From Ruegeria sp. HKCCD4315 (lineage in GTDB: Bacteria; Pseudomonadota; Alphaproteobacteria; Rhodobacterales; Rhodobacteraceae): a stretch of DNA of 64,000 nucleotides. Below, piece after piece: positions 1-10,079 of this stretch; position 1 is the first letter of the stretch; each line of letters opens with the position of its first letter. The stretch covers positions 562,501-626,500 of the forward strand of contig NZ_WVRN01000001.1 of assembly GCF_013112245.1 (NCBI RefSeq), written 5' to 3'. The notes beneath the pieces were generated by a model. It saw nothing but the letters and a program-made list of their open reading frames with translations. It made no database searches and had not been told where the DNA came from. The position numbers and the translations under genes were made by a program.

Positions 1-1060
<1,060 letters not shown>

Positions 1061-1143
1061 ATCCAGTAACAGAAAGACAAATCAAACCAAAAGCATACAC
1101 CGACCTTGGTTTGGATAACCGTGTCGCACCAAGCGGCACTGTT

Positions 1144-1229
1144 GGTTGATAAACACAACCGAGTGGCACCGCGCATTCGCAAGCGAATACGCTGCCTGCC
1201 ACCCGTCGCTTTCTTGCTCCGCAAGAAAG
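1144..1229 (+). other. Hairpins in the 23S-5S spacer
   Basis: The spacer between 23S and 5S contains three short perfect hairpins: GGTTG/CAACC (1144-1160), ATTCG/CGAAT (1175-1188), and the strongest, CTTTCTTGC-TCC-GCAAGAAAG with a 9-bp stem (1209-1229). They are probably structure elements of the rRNA precursor, perhaps used in processing; that role is inferred. Confidence 0.5.
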
Positions 1230-1250
1230 TCGACATGGGCTTTTCCTCGG

Positions 1251-1365
1251 TTTGGTGGTCATAGCGCAAGTGAAACACCCGGTCCCATACCGAACCCGGA
1301 AGTTAAGCACTGCCGCGCCAATGGTACTTGGGCTTAAGCCCCGGGAGAGTAGGTCACCGCCAAAC
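1251..1365 (+). rRNA. 5S ribosomal RNA
   Basis: The sequence has the 5S landmarks CCCGGTCCCATACCGAACC and GAAGTTAAG in the middle, and pairing ends TTTGGTGGTC at the start and TCACCGCCAAACC at the end. Length is about 115 nt, normal for Proteobacteria. It follows 23S and precedes tRNA-fMet, the usual alphaproteobacterial rrn order. The exact ends may differ by one or two bases. Confidence 0.96.
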
Positions 1366-1490
1366 CTAGAAAAAGCCCAACAATCTCTCTAATACGATGA
1401 AAAGAACACTACCCGGCCTCAAGCAGCGTAAGCGATAGGCCAACAAACGGTCTCAAGTAGCCGAATAGGCGGTAGACCAACGCAAAGTGT

Positions 1491-1567
<77 letters not shown>

Positions 1568-1886
1568 GCGTCGGAAAATCCCAACACAGACCAGTCGATC
1601 TACAAACAGTCCACTGGACTGTGGGCTTAACGATCAAACCTCCTCAGGTTCAAAACCAAAAGGTCAGAGGTTCAAATAGCGGAAACGTCAACTTTGACAT
1701 ATTTGACCGCCTAGTGATCGCTTTATCAAGATAATCCGAATTGCATCAGCGCTCCGAAAGTTTGTCGATCCACAGCTTAAACAACTGTTTTCCCTTGGTG
1801 GTTCTTTTGCACGTTTTACCATCGCATCTTCTTTTTCTTGGGTTAGCGGCGGTCGGTTTCCGTTGCGAATATTCCAATAGACAATC
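1568..1886. other. Intergenic stretch after the rrn operon; tRNA T-arm-like fragment
   Basis: No convincing gene is seen in these 319 bases. A GTCCACTGGAC palindrome occurs at 1608-1618. At 1661-1676, AGGTCAGAGGTTCAAA closely resembles AGGTCGCAGGTTCAAA of the neighbouring tRNA-fMet, and another GGTTCAAA-type motif lies near 1647. It could be a relic of a duplicated tRNA 3' end, or chance. Confidence 0.4.
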
Positions 1887-3401
1887 TCACAAAGCGCTTG
1901 CTTCGCGCATCTTTTCCTGCTCGCGTGGCGTGGGCGTGTGGTTGAAGCAATAAGCTGTCAGGCAAGCTTCCTTTCCGCCCAGTTCGGCTATGCGTGCTTT
2001 CTGGTCCGCGAAGCACAATGTGTTGACGGTTTCCGGGTCGCAAATCTTTCTCAAACGATGTTCGCCTTCCGCTAATGCAGCTATTGTCTGCGGGTCATCT
2101 GCTTGCAGAGCCACAAGATCCCGAAGTTCATTAGGATCGTTTGTAAGATCGAAAAGTTGCGGATCATGGCCGACATAGTGAACGTATTTCCAACGCTGCC
2201 ACCGTATCATGAATGTCCCGGTGGTTGACCCACCATCATGGTATTCGCTCAGGATCGTGCGGTCGGGATTGTCTGCTTCAAGAGCCAGTTCGCGCAGAGA
2301 AATACCTGGCAAATCACGGCTTGTTTCGTCATGGGATACACCTGTGACGTCTACCGCAGTCGCGGCCAGGTCCACCAGTGAAGCTCCAGTGGTCACCTTG
2401 CGCCTTTTAGGAACGCCAGGCCCTGCGAGGATCATGGGCACACCGGCGGATTGTTCGTACATCACCTGTTTTGTCCAAAATCCCTGATCACCCATCATGT
2501 CCCCATGGTCCGAGACATAAACCACAACTGTGTCGTCTGCCTGACCACTTTTTTCCAGAGCGCTCAGAATGCGGCCGACGCAATCATCCATGAAACTCGT
2601 AAGGCCATAGTAGGCGGCTTTCGCTTCACGCATTTTTTGCTCATCAAAGTACTTCTCGTAATCGAAGAACTCAGCGACATTGCGCAATTCGGTGTGCTCT
2701 GGCCGGAAGCGATCCTCATAGCCTACCGGCAAGTCGATTTGTGCCGGGTAATACATGGTATAATACTCTTCCGGGCACGTGAGCGGGTAATGGGGGCTGA
2801 CCAGTGACACGAACGCGGCCCAAGGTTGATCCGAGCCTGTTTGTTTGTGCAGCCACGCTTCGGCAGCTTTCGTGATCTCTCGGTCGTAGTCGGTATAAGT
2901 GCTGTTTCCAACACCAACGTCGGCGGCCAATTCGGCCGCCGCATCATAAGGTTGAGGGGTTTCGCGAAGGAGGCCGATGGGCCATCCGACGCCGCCCACG
3001 ACGTGCATTGGCAGGATTTCTTCAGAGAATCCGTTGTCGTCCTTGGTCGACCGAAAGTGAAGCTTGCCGATAGACACAGTTTGAATTCCCCGATCGCGTA
3101 AATGACGCATCCAGCTTCGGATCCGTCCATCATAGGGCGAGGCGCTATCCCAGTGTCGGGTCTTGTGAACGTGATCACCGGTTGCAATCGCGGCGCGGGT
3201 TGGCACACACATGGGCGATGGCGTGTAGGCATTGGTAAAAAGCGTACCTCGAGCAGCCAATGCGTCCAGGTTTGGCGTCTTGACGATTGGGTGCCCCATG
3301 CATCCCATCGCGTCCTTGCGATGCTCGTCAGAGATGATGATCAGAATGTTTGATCTTTCGCGACGCTGTGTTTTGTCTGCCTCGTTGGATTGATCGCTCA
3401 T
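1887..3401 (-). CDS. Sulfatase, choline-sulfatase-like
   Basis: A 504-residue type I sulfatase that hydrolyses a sulfate ester. The formylglycine motif C-x-P-x-R is present as CVPTR with the modifiable Cys at residue 65. The metal-site residues D25 and the SDHG motif (297-300) are in place, as is the GKLHF segment (112-116), which resembles GKMHF of choline sulfatase BetC. No signal peptide is seen, so it is probably cytoplasmic. The ATG at 3401 has a good ribosome site (GGAAGGGG). It lies 263 bp downstream of the hydrolase gene on the same strand and may be the last gene of that operon. Substrate is unknown; choline-O-sulfate or another small sulfate ester is inferred only from resemblance. 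Confidence 0.85.
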   Translation of the reverse strand: MSDQSNEADKTQRRERSNILIIISDEHRKDAMGCMGHPIVKTPNLDALAARGTLFTNAYTPSPMCVPTRAAIATGDHVHKTRHWDSASPYDGRIRSWMRHLRDRGIQTVSIGKLHFRSTKDDNGFSEEILPMHVVGGVGWPIGLLRETPQPYDAAAELAADVGVGNSTYTDYDREITKAAEAWLHKQTGSDQPWAAFVSLVSPHYPLTCPEEYYTMYYPAQIDLPVGYEDRFRPEHTELRNVAEFFDYEKYFDEQKMREAKAAYYGLTSFMDDCVGRILSALEKSGQADDTVVVYVSDHGDMMGDQGFWTKQVMYEQSAGVPMILAGPGVPKRRKVTTGASLVDLAATAVDVTGVSHDETSRDLPGISLRELALEADNPDRTILSEYHDGGSTTGTFMIRWQRWKYVHYVGHDPQLFDLTNDPNELRDLVALQADDPQTIAALAEGEHRLRKICDPETVNTLCFADQKARIAELGGKEACLTAYCFNHTPTPREQEKMREASAL

Positions 3402-3664
3402 GGGGCTGCCCCTTCCTGCAACGTCTCACACCGGACGGTCGTTCAAAACGTCAATTCGGTCAAGGTTAGCCCACTGCTGCCGACTGTTGCGTAGACGAGG
3501 GTAGCTCTGAGCGCACTCAAAGAATGAACAGCGGAGTTTGCCAATGTTTCTGCAGTACTAGCCATTTCTCATATCTCGACGCAATTGCTACACTGATGAC
3601 CCAAGCCCACATAGTCGATATGGGCTTGGATTGTACGCTGGAACCCCGGAGTGGTTTAGGTCCG

Positions 3665-4495
3665 CTATTCCTGTTTCCCGACAAACTCGGCCAGTTGGTT
3701 GTTGAATGCCTCCGCCCGTTCGATGTTGACCAAATGACCGGTTGCTGGAAAGCGATGCCATCTGACATCGGAAAGGACGTCGTTGAGAAAGGCATTTGTT
3801 TCGCCGACCAGATAGTAGTCGTCATCACCGGTCACGAGCATAACGGGTTTGTCGAACGCTTTTAGCCGGGCCACGTCGTCAAACAATGAGCGCCGGTTCC
3901 AATGCAGTGTGGACAGCACATGCACCGCCCCTTCGGGGGACTGATCGCGCAGGTTTGCGGCATATGTTGACCATCCTTCGGGGTCATCTTTCTGAAAACT
4001 CTGATAGGCGGTGTCATCCTCCAGCACAGCAACGGCTCCATCACCGCCCCGGTCTTCGCGCAGTTGGATTTCGTGCCCGACCCAGGTTTTCCGATAGTTT
4101 TCCCGTTCGTCCGCGTCCCGGGGTCCCGAGCTGTTGCCTACCAGCGTCACGCTGAGTACGCGATCGGGATGGTTCAGCGAAAAGTCCAGACTGGTGAAGC
4201 TGCCCATTGACGTTCCGACAAGATGCGCGGCTTCTATGTTAAGATGATCGAGCAGGGCCAACAGATCGCCGGTCGATTGCTCTTGCCCATATTGGGAACG
4301 GTTCGAAGGGATATCAGACGGAAGAAACCCGCGCGCCGAAAATGTGATGCAGCAAAATGACCGCGACAGCTCTGATATCTGTCGATACCAGCTGCGATAG
4401 TCGCCACCGAATTCGTGAACAAACACAATCGGGTCGCCTTTTCCGGTCACCTCGTGATAAAGCGTTGTGCCGTCTGGCGTTTGAAGCACGGGCAT
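3665..4495 (-). CDS. Alpha/beta-fold hydrolase
   Basis: A 276-residue alpha/beta hydrolase of normal length. The nucleophile elbow is GTSMG (94-98, Ser96), the likely acid is in the DDD run at 224-226, and the catalytic His is H254 in ATGHL. The HEFGG segment near residue 27 forms the oxyanion loop (HGxP-like region). Substrate cannot be told; the family includes esterases, C-C hydrolases and lactonases. It follows the CoA-transferase gene by 35 bp on the same strand and is probably co-transcribed with the Rieske operon. Confidence 0.82.
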   Translation of the reverse strand: MPVLQTPDGTTLYHEVTGKGDPIVFVHEFGGDYRSWYRQISELSRSFCCITFSARGFLPSDIPSNRSQYGQEQSTGDLLALLDHLNIEAAHLVGTSMGSFTSLDFSLNHPDRVLSVTLVGNSSGPRDADERENYRKTWVGHEIQLREDRGGDGAVAVLEDDTAYQSFQKDDPEGWSTYAANLRDQSPEGAVHVLSTLHWNRRSLFDDVARLKAFDKPVMLVTGDDDYYLVGETNAFLNDVLSDVRWHRFPATGHLVNIERAEAFNNQLAEFVGKQE

Positions 4496-4530
4496 TCGAA
4501 TAGTCCTGTTTTGGTCCGAGGGTTTTGAGT

Positions 4531-5682
4531 TCAGCGTGTCAAAGATGCGATGGCTGCATCGTCATATCCCAGTTCTGACAGAACTTCGCTTGTATGTTGC
4601 CCCAGGCGGGGTGCCGGGTTTTCCTGAAGGCCGCGATCAGCAATGGGGTTGCGCGCAAAACGCATATCTTTCCCTTCAGAGCTTACGGTGGAAAAGGCGG
4701 CGTATTCTTCTGCGATAGGATTGTCTGCAATTGTTTGGATGTTCTCGACCACCGAGCACGGAATGCTGTTGTCGATCAAAATCTGTATCCAATGAGATGC
4801 CGTATGCTGCTTCAGATGCGCGCCCAAGACCTGATCCAAGGCGTCGCGATTGGCCAGCCGGGCCTCATCCCCCTGAAAACGAGGGTCATCCAGCAGGTCA
4901 AGATACCCGATGGCCTCGCAGAACCGGGGCCAGTCCTTGTCGCTGCCCAGACCTATGACGATATCCCGGTCCGCTGTCGGATAGGGCTCAAAAGGGGTCA
5001 TCGACGGGTGGCGTGAGCCGATGGGATTTGGAACGATCCCGGCATTGAGATAGCGTGCAAACGCGTTTTCCAGGCAGACCCACTGACAGGCCAGCATGGA
5101 CACGTCCAGATGGCTGGTGTCTTGAACCCCATTTGCGTCGCGCTCATACAGACGTTGCAGAATGCCGATGGTGGTGAACAGCGCGGCCGAGATGTCGCCT
5201 ATCGAAAAGCCGACGCGGGTGGGGTCACCGTCCAACTCTCCGTTTATGCTCATCATGCCGCTCATTGCCTGGACCACGATGTCATAGGCAGGGCGGTGCG
5301 AAAGGCTTCCGGTTTGCCCAAAGCCGCTGATCGAGGCCGAGATCAGGCGCGGGTTGATCCGTTTCAGATCGGCGTCGCTGCATCCCAACCGGTCGCGCAC
5401 ACCGGGCCGCATGTTCTCGACAAACACATCTGCCGTGGCCAGCAGCTTGTGCAGGGCTTCTTTGCCCTGTTCCGTCTTCAGGTCCAGAACGACCGAGCGC
5501 TTGTTGCGGTTCAGGGACGCAAAATAGAGGCTGATGTCATTCTCGAACGGCGGAGTTGTGCGGGCAATGTCGCCAGCCGGGTTTTCCACCTTGATGACGT
5601 CGGCGCCCAGGCTGGCCATCAACCACGTGCAGAACGGCCCGGACAGGACGGATGTCATGTCGACAATTCGGATACCTTTCAT
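4531..5682 (-). CDS. CoA-transferase family III (CaiB/BaiF type)
   Basis: A 383-residue class III CoA-transferase, moving CoA from a donor thioester to a carboxylic acid. The family start (MKGIRIVDMTSVLSGPF) and the RPAYD motif near 130 are clear, and the catalytic Asp is most likely D163 in GFSIGDISAA. The ATG at 5682 overlaps the stop of the upstream enoyl-CoA hydratase-like gene by one base (TGATG), so I use it rather than the longer open frame reaching 6018, whose N-terminal part is a shadow of the upstream gene. The acid activated is unknown. Together with the hydratase-like neighbour, it recalls the CaiB-CaiD pair of carnitine metabolism, which is inference. Confidence 0.9.
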   Translation of the reverse strand: MKGIRIVDMTSVLSGPFCTWLMASLGADVIKVENPAGDIARTTPPFENDISLYFASLNRNKRSVVLDLKTEQGKEALHKLLATADVFVENMRPGVRDRLGCSDADLKRINPRLISASISGFGQTGSLSHRPAYDIVVQAMSGMMSINGELDGDPTRVGFSIGDISAALFTTIGILQRLYERDANGVQDTSHLDVSMLACQWVCLENAFARYLNAGIVPNPIGSRHPSMTPFEPYPTADRDIVIGLGSDKDWPRFCEAIGYLDLLDDPRFQGDEARLANRDALDQVLGAHLKQHTASHWIQILIDNSIPCSVVENIQTIADNPIAEEYAAFSTVSSEGKDMRFARNPIADRGLQENPAPRLGQHTSEVLSELGYDDAAIASLTR

Positions 5683-6326
5683 CAAGAACTCCTTCCGAGC
5701 ATGGATTTTAGGGTTTTCAGATGCCCGTCGGCAGAGGCTATGGCTGGGGCGCACAATGCTTGGCAGGTGTCTGCTAAATCCTCTTGCGTCACCATTCGGT
5801 CGACCAGACCCCACATGGCTGCATCTTCTGCGTTGACGGCATCGCCCCCCAAAAGGATCGCTGCGCTCCGACCCGGGCCAATTAGCGCTTGTAGCCTGTT
5901 TACATCGTATTGACCGGGCAAAACATTGTTCTTGAGCACCGGGTAGGAAAACCGTGTTTCGGTCACACAAACCCGGATGTCGCACGCAAGGGCCAGGGTC
6001 ATACCCCCGCCGATGCAAGGTCCGTTAATGGCAGCCAGGGTCAGCACCGGGATAGCTCTGAGCGCTTGGGCCATTTCGTCCCAGGGGTCTGGGCCGTTCA
6101 CGTGGGTTGAAAGTGTGTTGAGATCCGCACCAGCGCAGAAAACGCGCCCGCCCGCGCCAGTAATAATCACGGCACGCAGCCCTGTGTCACTGGCGGCTTC
6201 AAGGAAGATGTCACGCAGAGAGACCAGCATCGAGTGTGTCAGTGAGTTAGCCTTCACTGGTCTGTTGATTGTAACAGTCAGACAGGCACCTTCGCGTTGG
6301 GTTTGGACTAGGTCGTTGTCACTCAT
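5682..6326 (-). CDS. Enoyl-CoA hydratase/isomerase-like protein, short
   Basis: A 214-residue crotonase-fold protein. The CoA and oxyanion-hole segments are clear: CAGADL (64-69) and GPCIGGG (102-108). It is about 40 residues shorter than usual at the C-terminus. The two hydratase glutamates (normally in a PEV motif and about 20 residues later) do not appear at the expected places; the segment reads YPVLKNNVLPG. It may therefore be an isomerase, hydrolase or lyase rather than a classical hydratase. The start at 6326 is chosen because ATGA overlaps the aldolase stop codon; the longer frame to 6377 is less likely. It is translationally coupled on both sides. Confidence 0.82.
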   Translation of the reverse strand: MSDNDLVQTQREGACLTVTINRPVKANSLTHSMLVSLRDIFLEAASDTGLRAVIITGAGGRVFCAGADLNTLSTHVNGPDPWDEMAQALRAIPVLTLAAINGPCIGGGMTLALACDIRVCVTETRFSYPVLKNNVLPGQYDVNRLQALIGPGRSAAILLGGDAVNAEDAAMWGLVDRMVTQEDLADTCQALCAPAIASADGHLKTLKSMLGRSS

Positions 6327-7051
6327 GACCGGAACTCCGGCACGCTTCGATCCAGCATACGCATCAGTGCTGGCCACTGGACGCCCCCATGTGGTCCGTT
6401 TTGCGGCGCGCCCCAGTCGTGCAAGGCATCCATCGCATCGTCTGTGATCGTGATCGGCTTGTCCGTCGCACTCAGAATATCGACCTGAATTTTGCAGGCC
6501 ATCTCAAGGTAGTAGTGATAAATGAAGGCTTCTGCCGCCGTGCGTCCGACCACCAATAGCCCGTGGTTCTGTAACAACATGGCAAAGTTGTTGCCAAGGT
6601 CGCGCGCCAACAGGGCACCTTCGTCCTCAACTGCTGTAGAGTCCTGATAGGGATGGCTCGACAGTGTGCCTAATACAAACCCTGCATGTTGGGACAAGGC
6701 CAACAGCCCATTGGGCATGGCCGAAACGGCAACGCCAGCACGCGTGTGGCTGTGGATCACGTAATTCACGTCAGGCCGGGCCAACAGGATGCCCGAGTGG
6801 ATGATGTGTCCGGCCAGATTGACGATCTTACTGCTGTCCGGCCCGTCATCGACGGCCTGCCCGTCGAACGACATGCGGGTCAGGGTCGAAGCCGTGATTT
6901 CGTCGAACATCAAATCATGAGAGTTCAACAGGTAATGGTCAGGGTCTTCTGGCAGACGCGCCGAGATATGGGTCGATGTCAGGTCGGTCCAGCCGTAATG
7001 ATGAGCAAGGCGATAAAGCGCGGCCAAGTCCTGACGGATCACGTTACTCAT
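6323..7051 (-). CDS. Class II aldolase/adducin-family protein
   Basis: A 242-residue protein of the class II aldolase/adducin fold, which uses a divalent metal to cleave or epimerise sugar phosphates or to decarboxylate related acids. The metal histidines are visible: HSH at 100-102 in VIHSHTRAG and H163 in QNHGLLVVG. The ATG at 7051 overlaps the stop of the Rieske gene (TGATG); a GTG one codon upstream (7054) is an alternative. It sits between the Rieske oxygenase and the hydratase-like gene. The substrate is unknown; many family members are in non-sugar catabolic operons. Confidence 0.85.
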   Translation of the reverse strand: MSNVIRQDLAALYRLAHHYGWTDLTSTHISARLPEDPDHYLLNSHDLMFDEITASTLTRMSFDGQAVDDGPDSSKIVNLAGHIIHSGILLARPDVNYVIHSHTRAGVAVSAMPNGLLALSQHAGFVLGTLSSHPYQDSTAVEDEGALLARDLGNNFAMLLQNHGLLVVGRTAAEAFIYHYYLEMACKIQVDILSATDKPITITDDAMDALHDWGAPQNGPHGGVQWPALMRMLDRSVPEFRS

Positions 7052-8211
7052 CACGTCTCTCCCAGCGCTTCGCGGTACAAATTGTGGAAATGTCGTAGTC
7101 CGACCTCACTCATCGCGCCGCAGCCGTCACCGATAACATAAGGCCCCGGCTCGAACGCGCGGCTTTGCATGCCTTTCTGGATTTTCGACACAACCACTTC
7201 GTCTTCGGCCCCGGTTGTTTCCTTGTGCTTGTGCATCAATGCGATCACATCCTCGTCCGCGATGTTGCCGCTCGAGAACCATCGATAGCGATAGATCGTC
7301 TTGTTCCAGGCCACAGGCAAAAACTGACGGATCGTAAAGTACCCTCCGGGGTAACAGCACATCGATACATTGGGAAAGATCCAATAAGCACCATAATCAT
7401 CTGCGCGTGGGCTGGCATTCAGATCATAGTCATACTGCTTTTCGTTCTTCGTCTGTGCCTTGCCATCATGCCAGATTGTCTTGCCATGCGGGACCGTAGT
7501 GTATCCATCCATCTCAAGAACGCCATGGGTCAGCGAGCTCGCGTGCACGGTCGGGCAATGGTAGCATTCGTTGTAGTTTTCGACCGTAAGCTTCCAGTTG
7601 CTATCGTGCGTGATCTCGGTTTCGCAAACGAATTTCAGCTGGCCGGGGTCGGCGTGAAAGCTCAGCAGGTTCTGGCGGTATTCTTCTAGATCGGGGCCCA
7701 TGGGTTCGGCATTTTCGTCCAGATTGACAAAGATAAATCCGCAAAACTCTTCGACCCGGATTTTACGCAGATTGATTTGGTCGCAGCTTAGGCCATCACT
7801 TTCGACCGAGCCGGGTGCGCGGCGCAGTCGGCCGTTAATTTCATACGTCCACGCATGATAAGGGCAGACCAAAACCCTCTTGCCCTTGCCTGTCCCTTCG
7901 ACCAGAGGGTGACCACGGTGGCGACAGATATTGTAGTACGCATTGATACCACCATCCTGCGCGCGAATGATAAAGATGTCCTCATCCACAATGGCAAAGG
8001 TCTTGAAATCGCCCGGATCGGCAATTTCGGACACATGGCATACGCATTGCCAGCTTCGGAAGAAGATTTTTTCCTTATCAACCTCGAACCAGTCCGGCTG
8101 AGTGTAATATTTGGCCTGCAAAGGCAAATCTCGTGGCATCTGGGGTCTCTCCTGGCTGGCTTGCCCAAGTGGCGCCGCATCGCGGGGATGTTGTTCAGCA
8201 TTAGCCTGCAT
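7051..8211 (-). CDS. Rieske non-heme iron oxygenase, alpha subunit
   Basis: A 386-residue ring-hydroxylating/demethylating oxygenase subunit. The Rieske [2Fe-2S] ligands are C96-x-H98 (CRHRGH) and C116-x2-H119 (CPYH). The mononuclear iron histidines are H218 and H223 in ENYNECYHCPTVH. The residue bridging the two centres is Glu (E215), not the usual Asp. From memory, Glu here is typical of oxygenases acting on quaternary ammonium compounds, such as carnitine CntA, glycine betaine GbcA and stachydrine demethylases. The ATG at 8211 has an AAGGGA ribosome site. It is the first gene of a minus-strand operon and is divergent from a LysR gene. No reductase partner is encoded nearby. Exact substrate unknown. 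Confidence 0.9.
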   Translation of the reverse strand: MQANAEQHPRDAAPLGQASQERPQMPRDLPLQAKYYTQPDWFEVDKEKIFFRSWQCVCHVSEIADPGDFKTFAIVDEDIFIIRAQDGGINAYYNICRHRGHPLVEGTGKGKRVLVCPYHAWTYEINGRLRRAPGSVESDGLSCDQINLRKIRVEEFCGFIFVNLDENAEPMGPDLEEYRQNLLSFHADPGQLKFVCETEITHDSNWKLTVENYNECYHCPTVHASSLTHGVLEMDGYTTVPHGKTIWHDGKAQTKNEKQYDYDLNASPRADDYGAYWIFPNVSMCCYPGGYFTIRQFLPVAWNKTIYRYRWFSSGNIADEDVIALMHKHKETTGAEDEVVVSKIQKGMQSRAFEPGPYVIGDGCGAMSEVGLRHFHNLYREALGET

Positions 8212-8233
8212 TGCACTGATCCCTTTGCACAGA

Positions 8234-8246
8234 TATAGAATCTTTA
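8234..8246. promoter_or_regulatory. Candidate LysR site between Rieske and LysR genes
   Basis: The 62-bp divergent intergenic region holds TATAGAATCTTTA, a quasi-palindrome (TATAGA/TCTTTA, five of six pairs) with the T-N11-A form of LysR-family sites. It is a reading-based candidate only. Confidence 0.3.
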
Positions 8247-8273
8247 CATCTAGGATAACTTCAGATTGCCCTC

Positions 8274-9173
8274 ATGACCCAAAACACCGTTGACGTTCCA
8301 CCGCTCGGGGCGGTTCGTGTCTTTTGGATTGCCGCGCGGTATGGAAACTTCAAACGCGCAGCGACAGAGCTGGGCGTGACGCCCACAGCCGTGAGTTCGC
8401 AGATCAAATCGCTCGAGGCTCATCTGGGCTGTCCCCTGTTCGAACGCCACGCGCAGTCGGTTGTTTTGAACGAAGCAGGGCAGCAGTTTTCCGAAGCCTG
8501 CGAGGCGGTATTTGCGCGGCTTGACCGGGCCGTGCAGGACGTACGCCAGACAGCGAATAGATCGTCTATAACGGTTGGCGTCGGCGCGCTGATCGGGTCG
8601 CAATGGTTATCCCGCCGCCTGTTCAGCTTTTGGCAACGCTTTCCCGAAACGGGCCTGCATCTTCAGTATTCCCCGGGCGGGGTGGAGTTTTCGGACGGTC
8701 AGACCGACATGATGCTGGCATGGGGGGACGGAGATTGGCCGAGATTGACATCGGAACCGCTGCTGCGATTTCCAACGTCGCCCGTCATCAGCCCAACTCT
8801 GATCGCCGAGAGTGCGCGCCCTTTGAAGCCTGCGGATCTGCTGCGCCTACCTCTGTTGCACTGGAAGGATCAAGTCGACTGGCTGGAGTGGTTCGATGCA
8901 CACGGGGTGGAAACCGGCGACCACCTTCCCGGTGTGATTATAGACGATTCGAGTGTTCTGCTCCGGGCGGTGTTGTCGGGTCAGGGTGTATCACTTGGGT
9001 TATTGCCGTTGATTGAAGTCGAATTGCAATCCGGCCAGTTGATCCGACCGTTCGACAACGATTTTGCGCCTTCAAGATCCTACCATCTGGTTTACCCATC
9101 CGATGCAATTGAACAGCCGCAGCTAAAAGCTTTTCGGGATTGGATTGTGCAAGAAGCGGGCCAGAACGGTTGA
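8274..9173 (+). CDS. LysR-family regulator, GcvA-like
   Basis: A 299-residue LysR transcription factor. The winged helix-turn-helix is at the N-terminus (roughly residues 10-70, PPLGAVRVFWIAARYGNFKR then TAVSSQIKSLE), followed by a periplasmic-binding-protein-like effector domain. The N-terminal wording resembles GcvA-type regulators. It is divergent from the Rieske operon across 62 bp, so it most likely controls that operon and itself. The effector is unknown. It runs towards the next LysR gene with a 31-bp gap. Confidence 0.9.
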   Translation: MTQNTVDVPPLGAVRVFWIAARYGNFKRAATELGVTPTAVSSQIKSLEAHLGCPLFERHAQSVVLNEAGQQFSEACEAVFARLDRAVQDVRQTANRSSITVGVGALIGSQWLSRRLFSFWQRFPETGLHLQYSPGGVEFSDGQTDMMLAWGDGDWPRLTSEPLLRFPTSPVISPTLIAESARPLKPADLLRLPLLHWKDQVDWLEWFDAHGVETGDHLPGVIIDDSSVLLRAVLSGQGVSLGLLPLIEVELQSGQLIRPFDNDFAPSRSYHLVYPSDAIEQPQLKAFRDWIVQEAGQNG

Positions 9174-9204
9174 TGTTCGGTGCTGAGGTGATAACTTGCA
9201 GCCC

Positions 9205-10077
9205 TTAGGTCAGGTCGCTGGAAAGAATGAACGTGCTACACGCGTCTGCCAATGCTTTGAAGCGGGGCTTTTCCTTGACATACAAATAGACCTGTCGCCT
9301 GTCGGGTAGATCGGACAACGTGCGAAAGGCCATGCTTTCAGGGATAATGCGAGCAACGGTTTGGGGAAGGATGGTGATCCACTTTCCAGTTGCCACCATT
9401 GCTATCAGGGACTGGGTGTTGTGAATCGTAACGTTGGTCCCTTCCAGCGCTTCAACATATTCCTGTGCCTCAATGAGATCACACAGGGCATTTCGAACAA
9501 ATGTGGGTGTTACCACCTCATCCACGGTCGGCGGATCGGCCATTTTATTCAGCGGATGGTCAGCCGTACAGACCAGACCGAATTGATCTTCGAAAAAGGG
9601 ATAGGCTTTGACGCCCTTGACTGGATGAAAGCCAGACGCAATTCCAATGTCGGCTTTCCCGTCTGCAAGCGCGTCCAGAACCTGTCGCGTATCAGCATCC
9701 CGAAGCTCAACTTTAACGCCAGGAAAACATTGTGTCATGTGTTCAAGCACGGACGGGAAAATCAACGCGGCGACCGAGGGGACGGACGCTATTCGGATCA
9801 ACCCATTGGCAGCGTGGGCCGCAGCTTCGATGGATTGCACTGTCTCATCAAACTGGCGCACCTGTTTGAGGGATAACTCAAACACCTGCTCACCCAAAGC
9901 GGACAGATGGTTTTTACGTTCGCCGACAAACAGCTTTTTCCCCAGGTGATCTTCAAATTGCTTAAGGGTCATCGAGACAGCGGATTGGGTACGTCCCAGC
10001 CGGTCGGCAGCCTCCGACAGGTTGCCGGTTTGTGCGACAACGCAAAAGCAACGCAGCATTTCAATCTTGATTGTCAA
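9205..10077 (-). CDS. LysR-family regulator
   Basis: A 290-residue LysR regulator with N-terminal helix-turn-helix (MLRCFCVVAQTGNLSEAADR, then SAVSMTLKQFEDHLG) and an effector domain. The start at 10077 is a TTG with an AGGA ribosome site about ten bases upstream; an ATG at 10059 is possible but would leave almost no residues before the first helix. It is divergent from the aldehyde dehydrogenase operon (start 10177), so it is the likely regulator of that operon. Confidence 0.88.
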   Translation of the reverse strand: MTIKIEMLRCFCVVAQTGNLSEAADRLGRTQSAVSMTLKQFEDHLGKKLFVGERKNHLSALGEQVFELSLKQVRQFDETVQSIEAAAHAANGLIRIASVPSVAALIFPSVLEHMTQCFPGVKVELRDADTRQVLDALADGKADIGIASGFHPVKGVKAYPFFEDQFGLVCTADHPLNKMADPPTVDEVVTPTFVRNALCDLIEAQEYVEALEGTNVTIHNTQSLIAMVATGKWITILPQTVARIIPESMAFRTLSDLPDRRQVYLYVKEKPRFKALADACSTFILSSDLT

Positions 10078-10079
10078 AT

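Noticed and set aside
5683..6018. N-terminal extension of the CoA-transferase frame
   Set aside because: It overlaps the enoyl-CoA hydratase-like gene, has no family similarity, and a coupled ATG exists at 5682.
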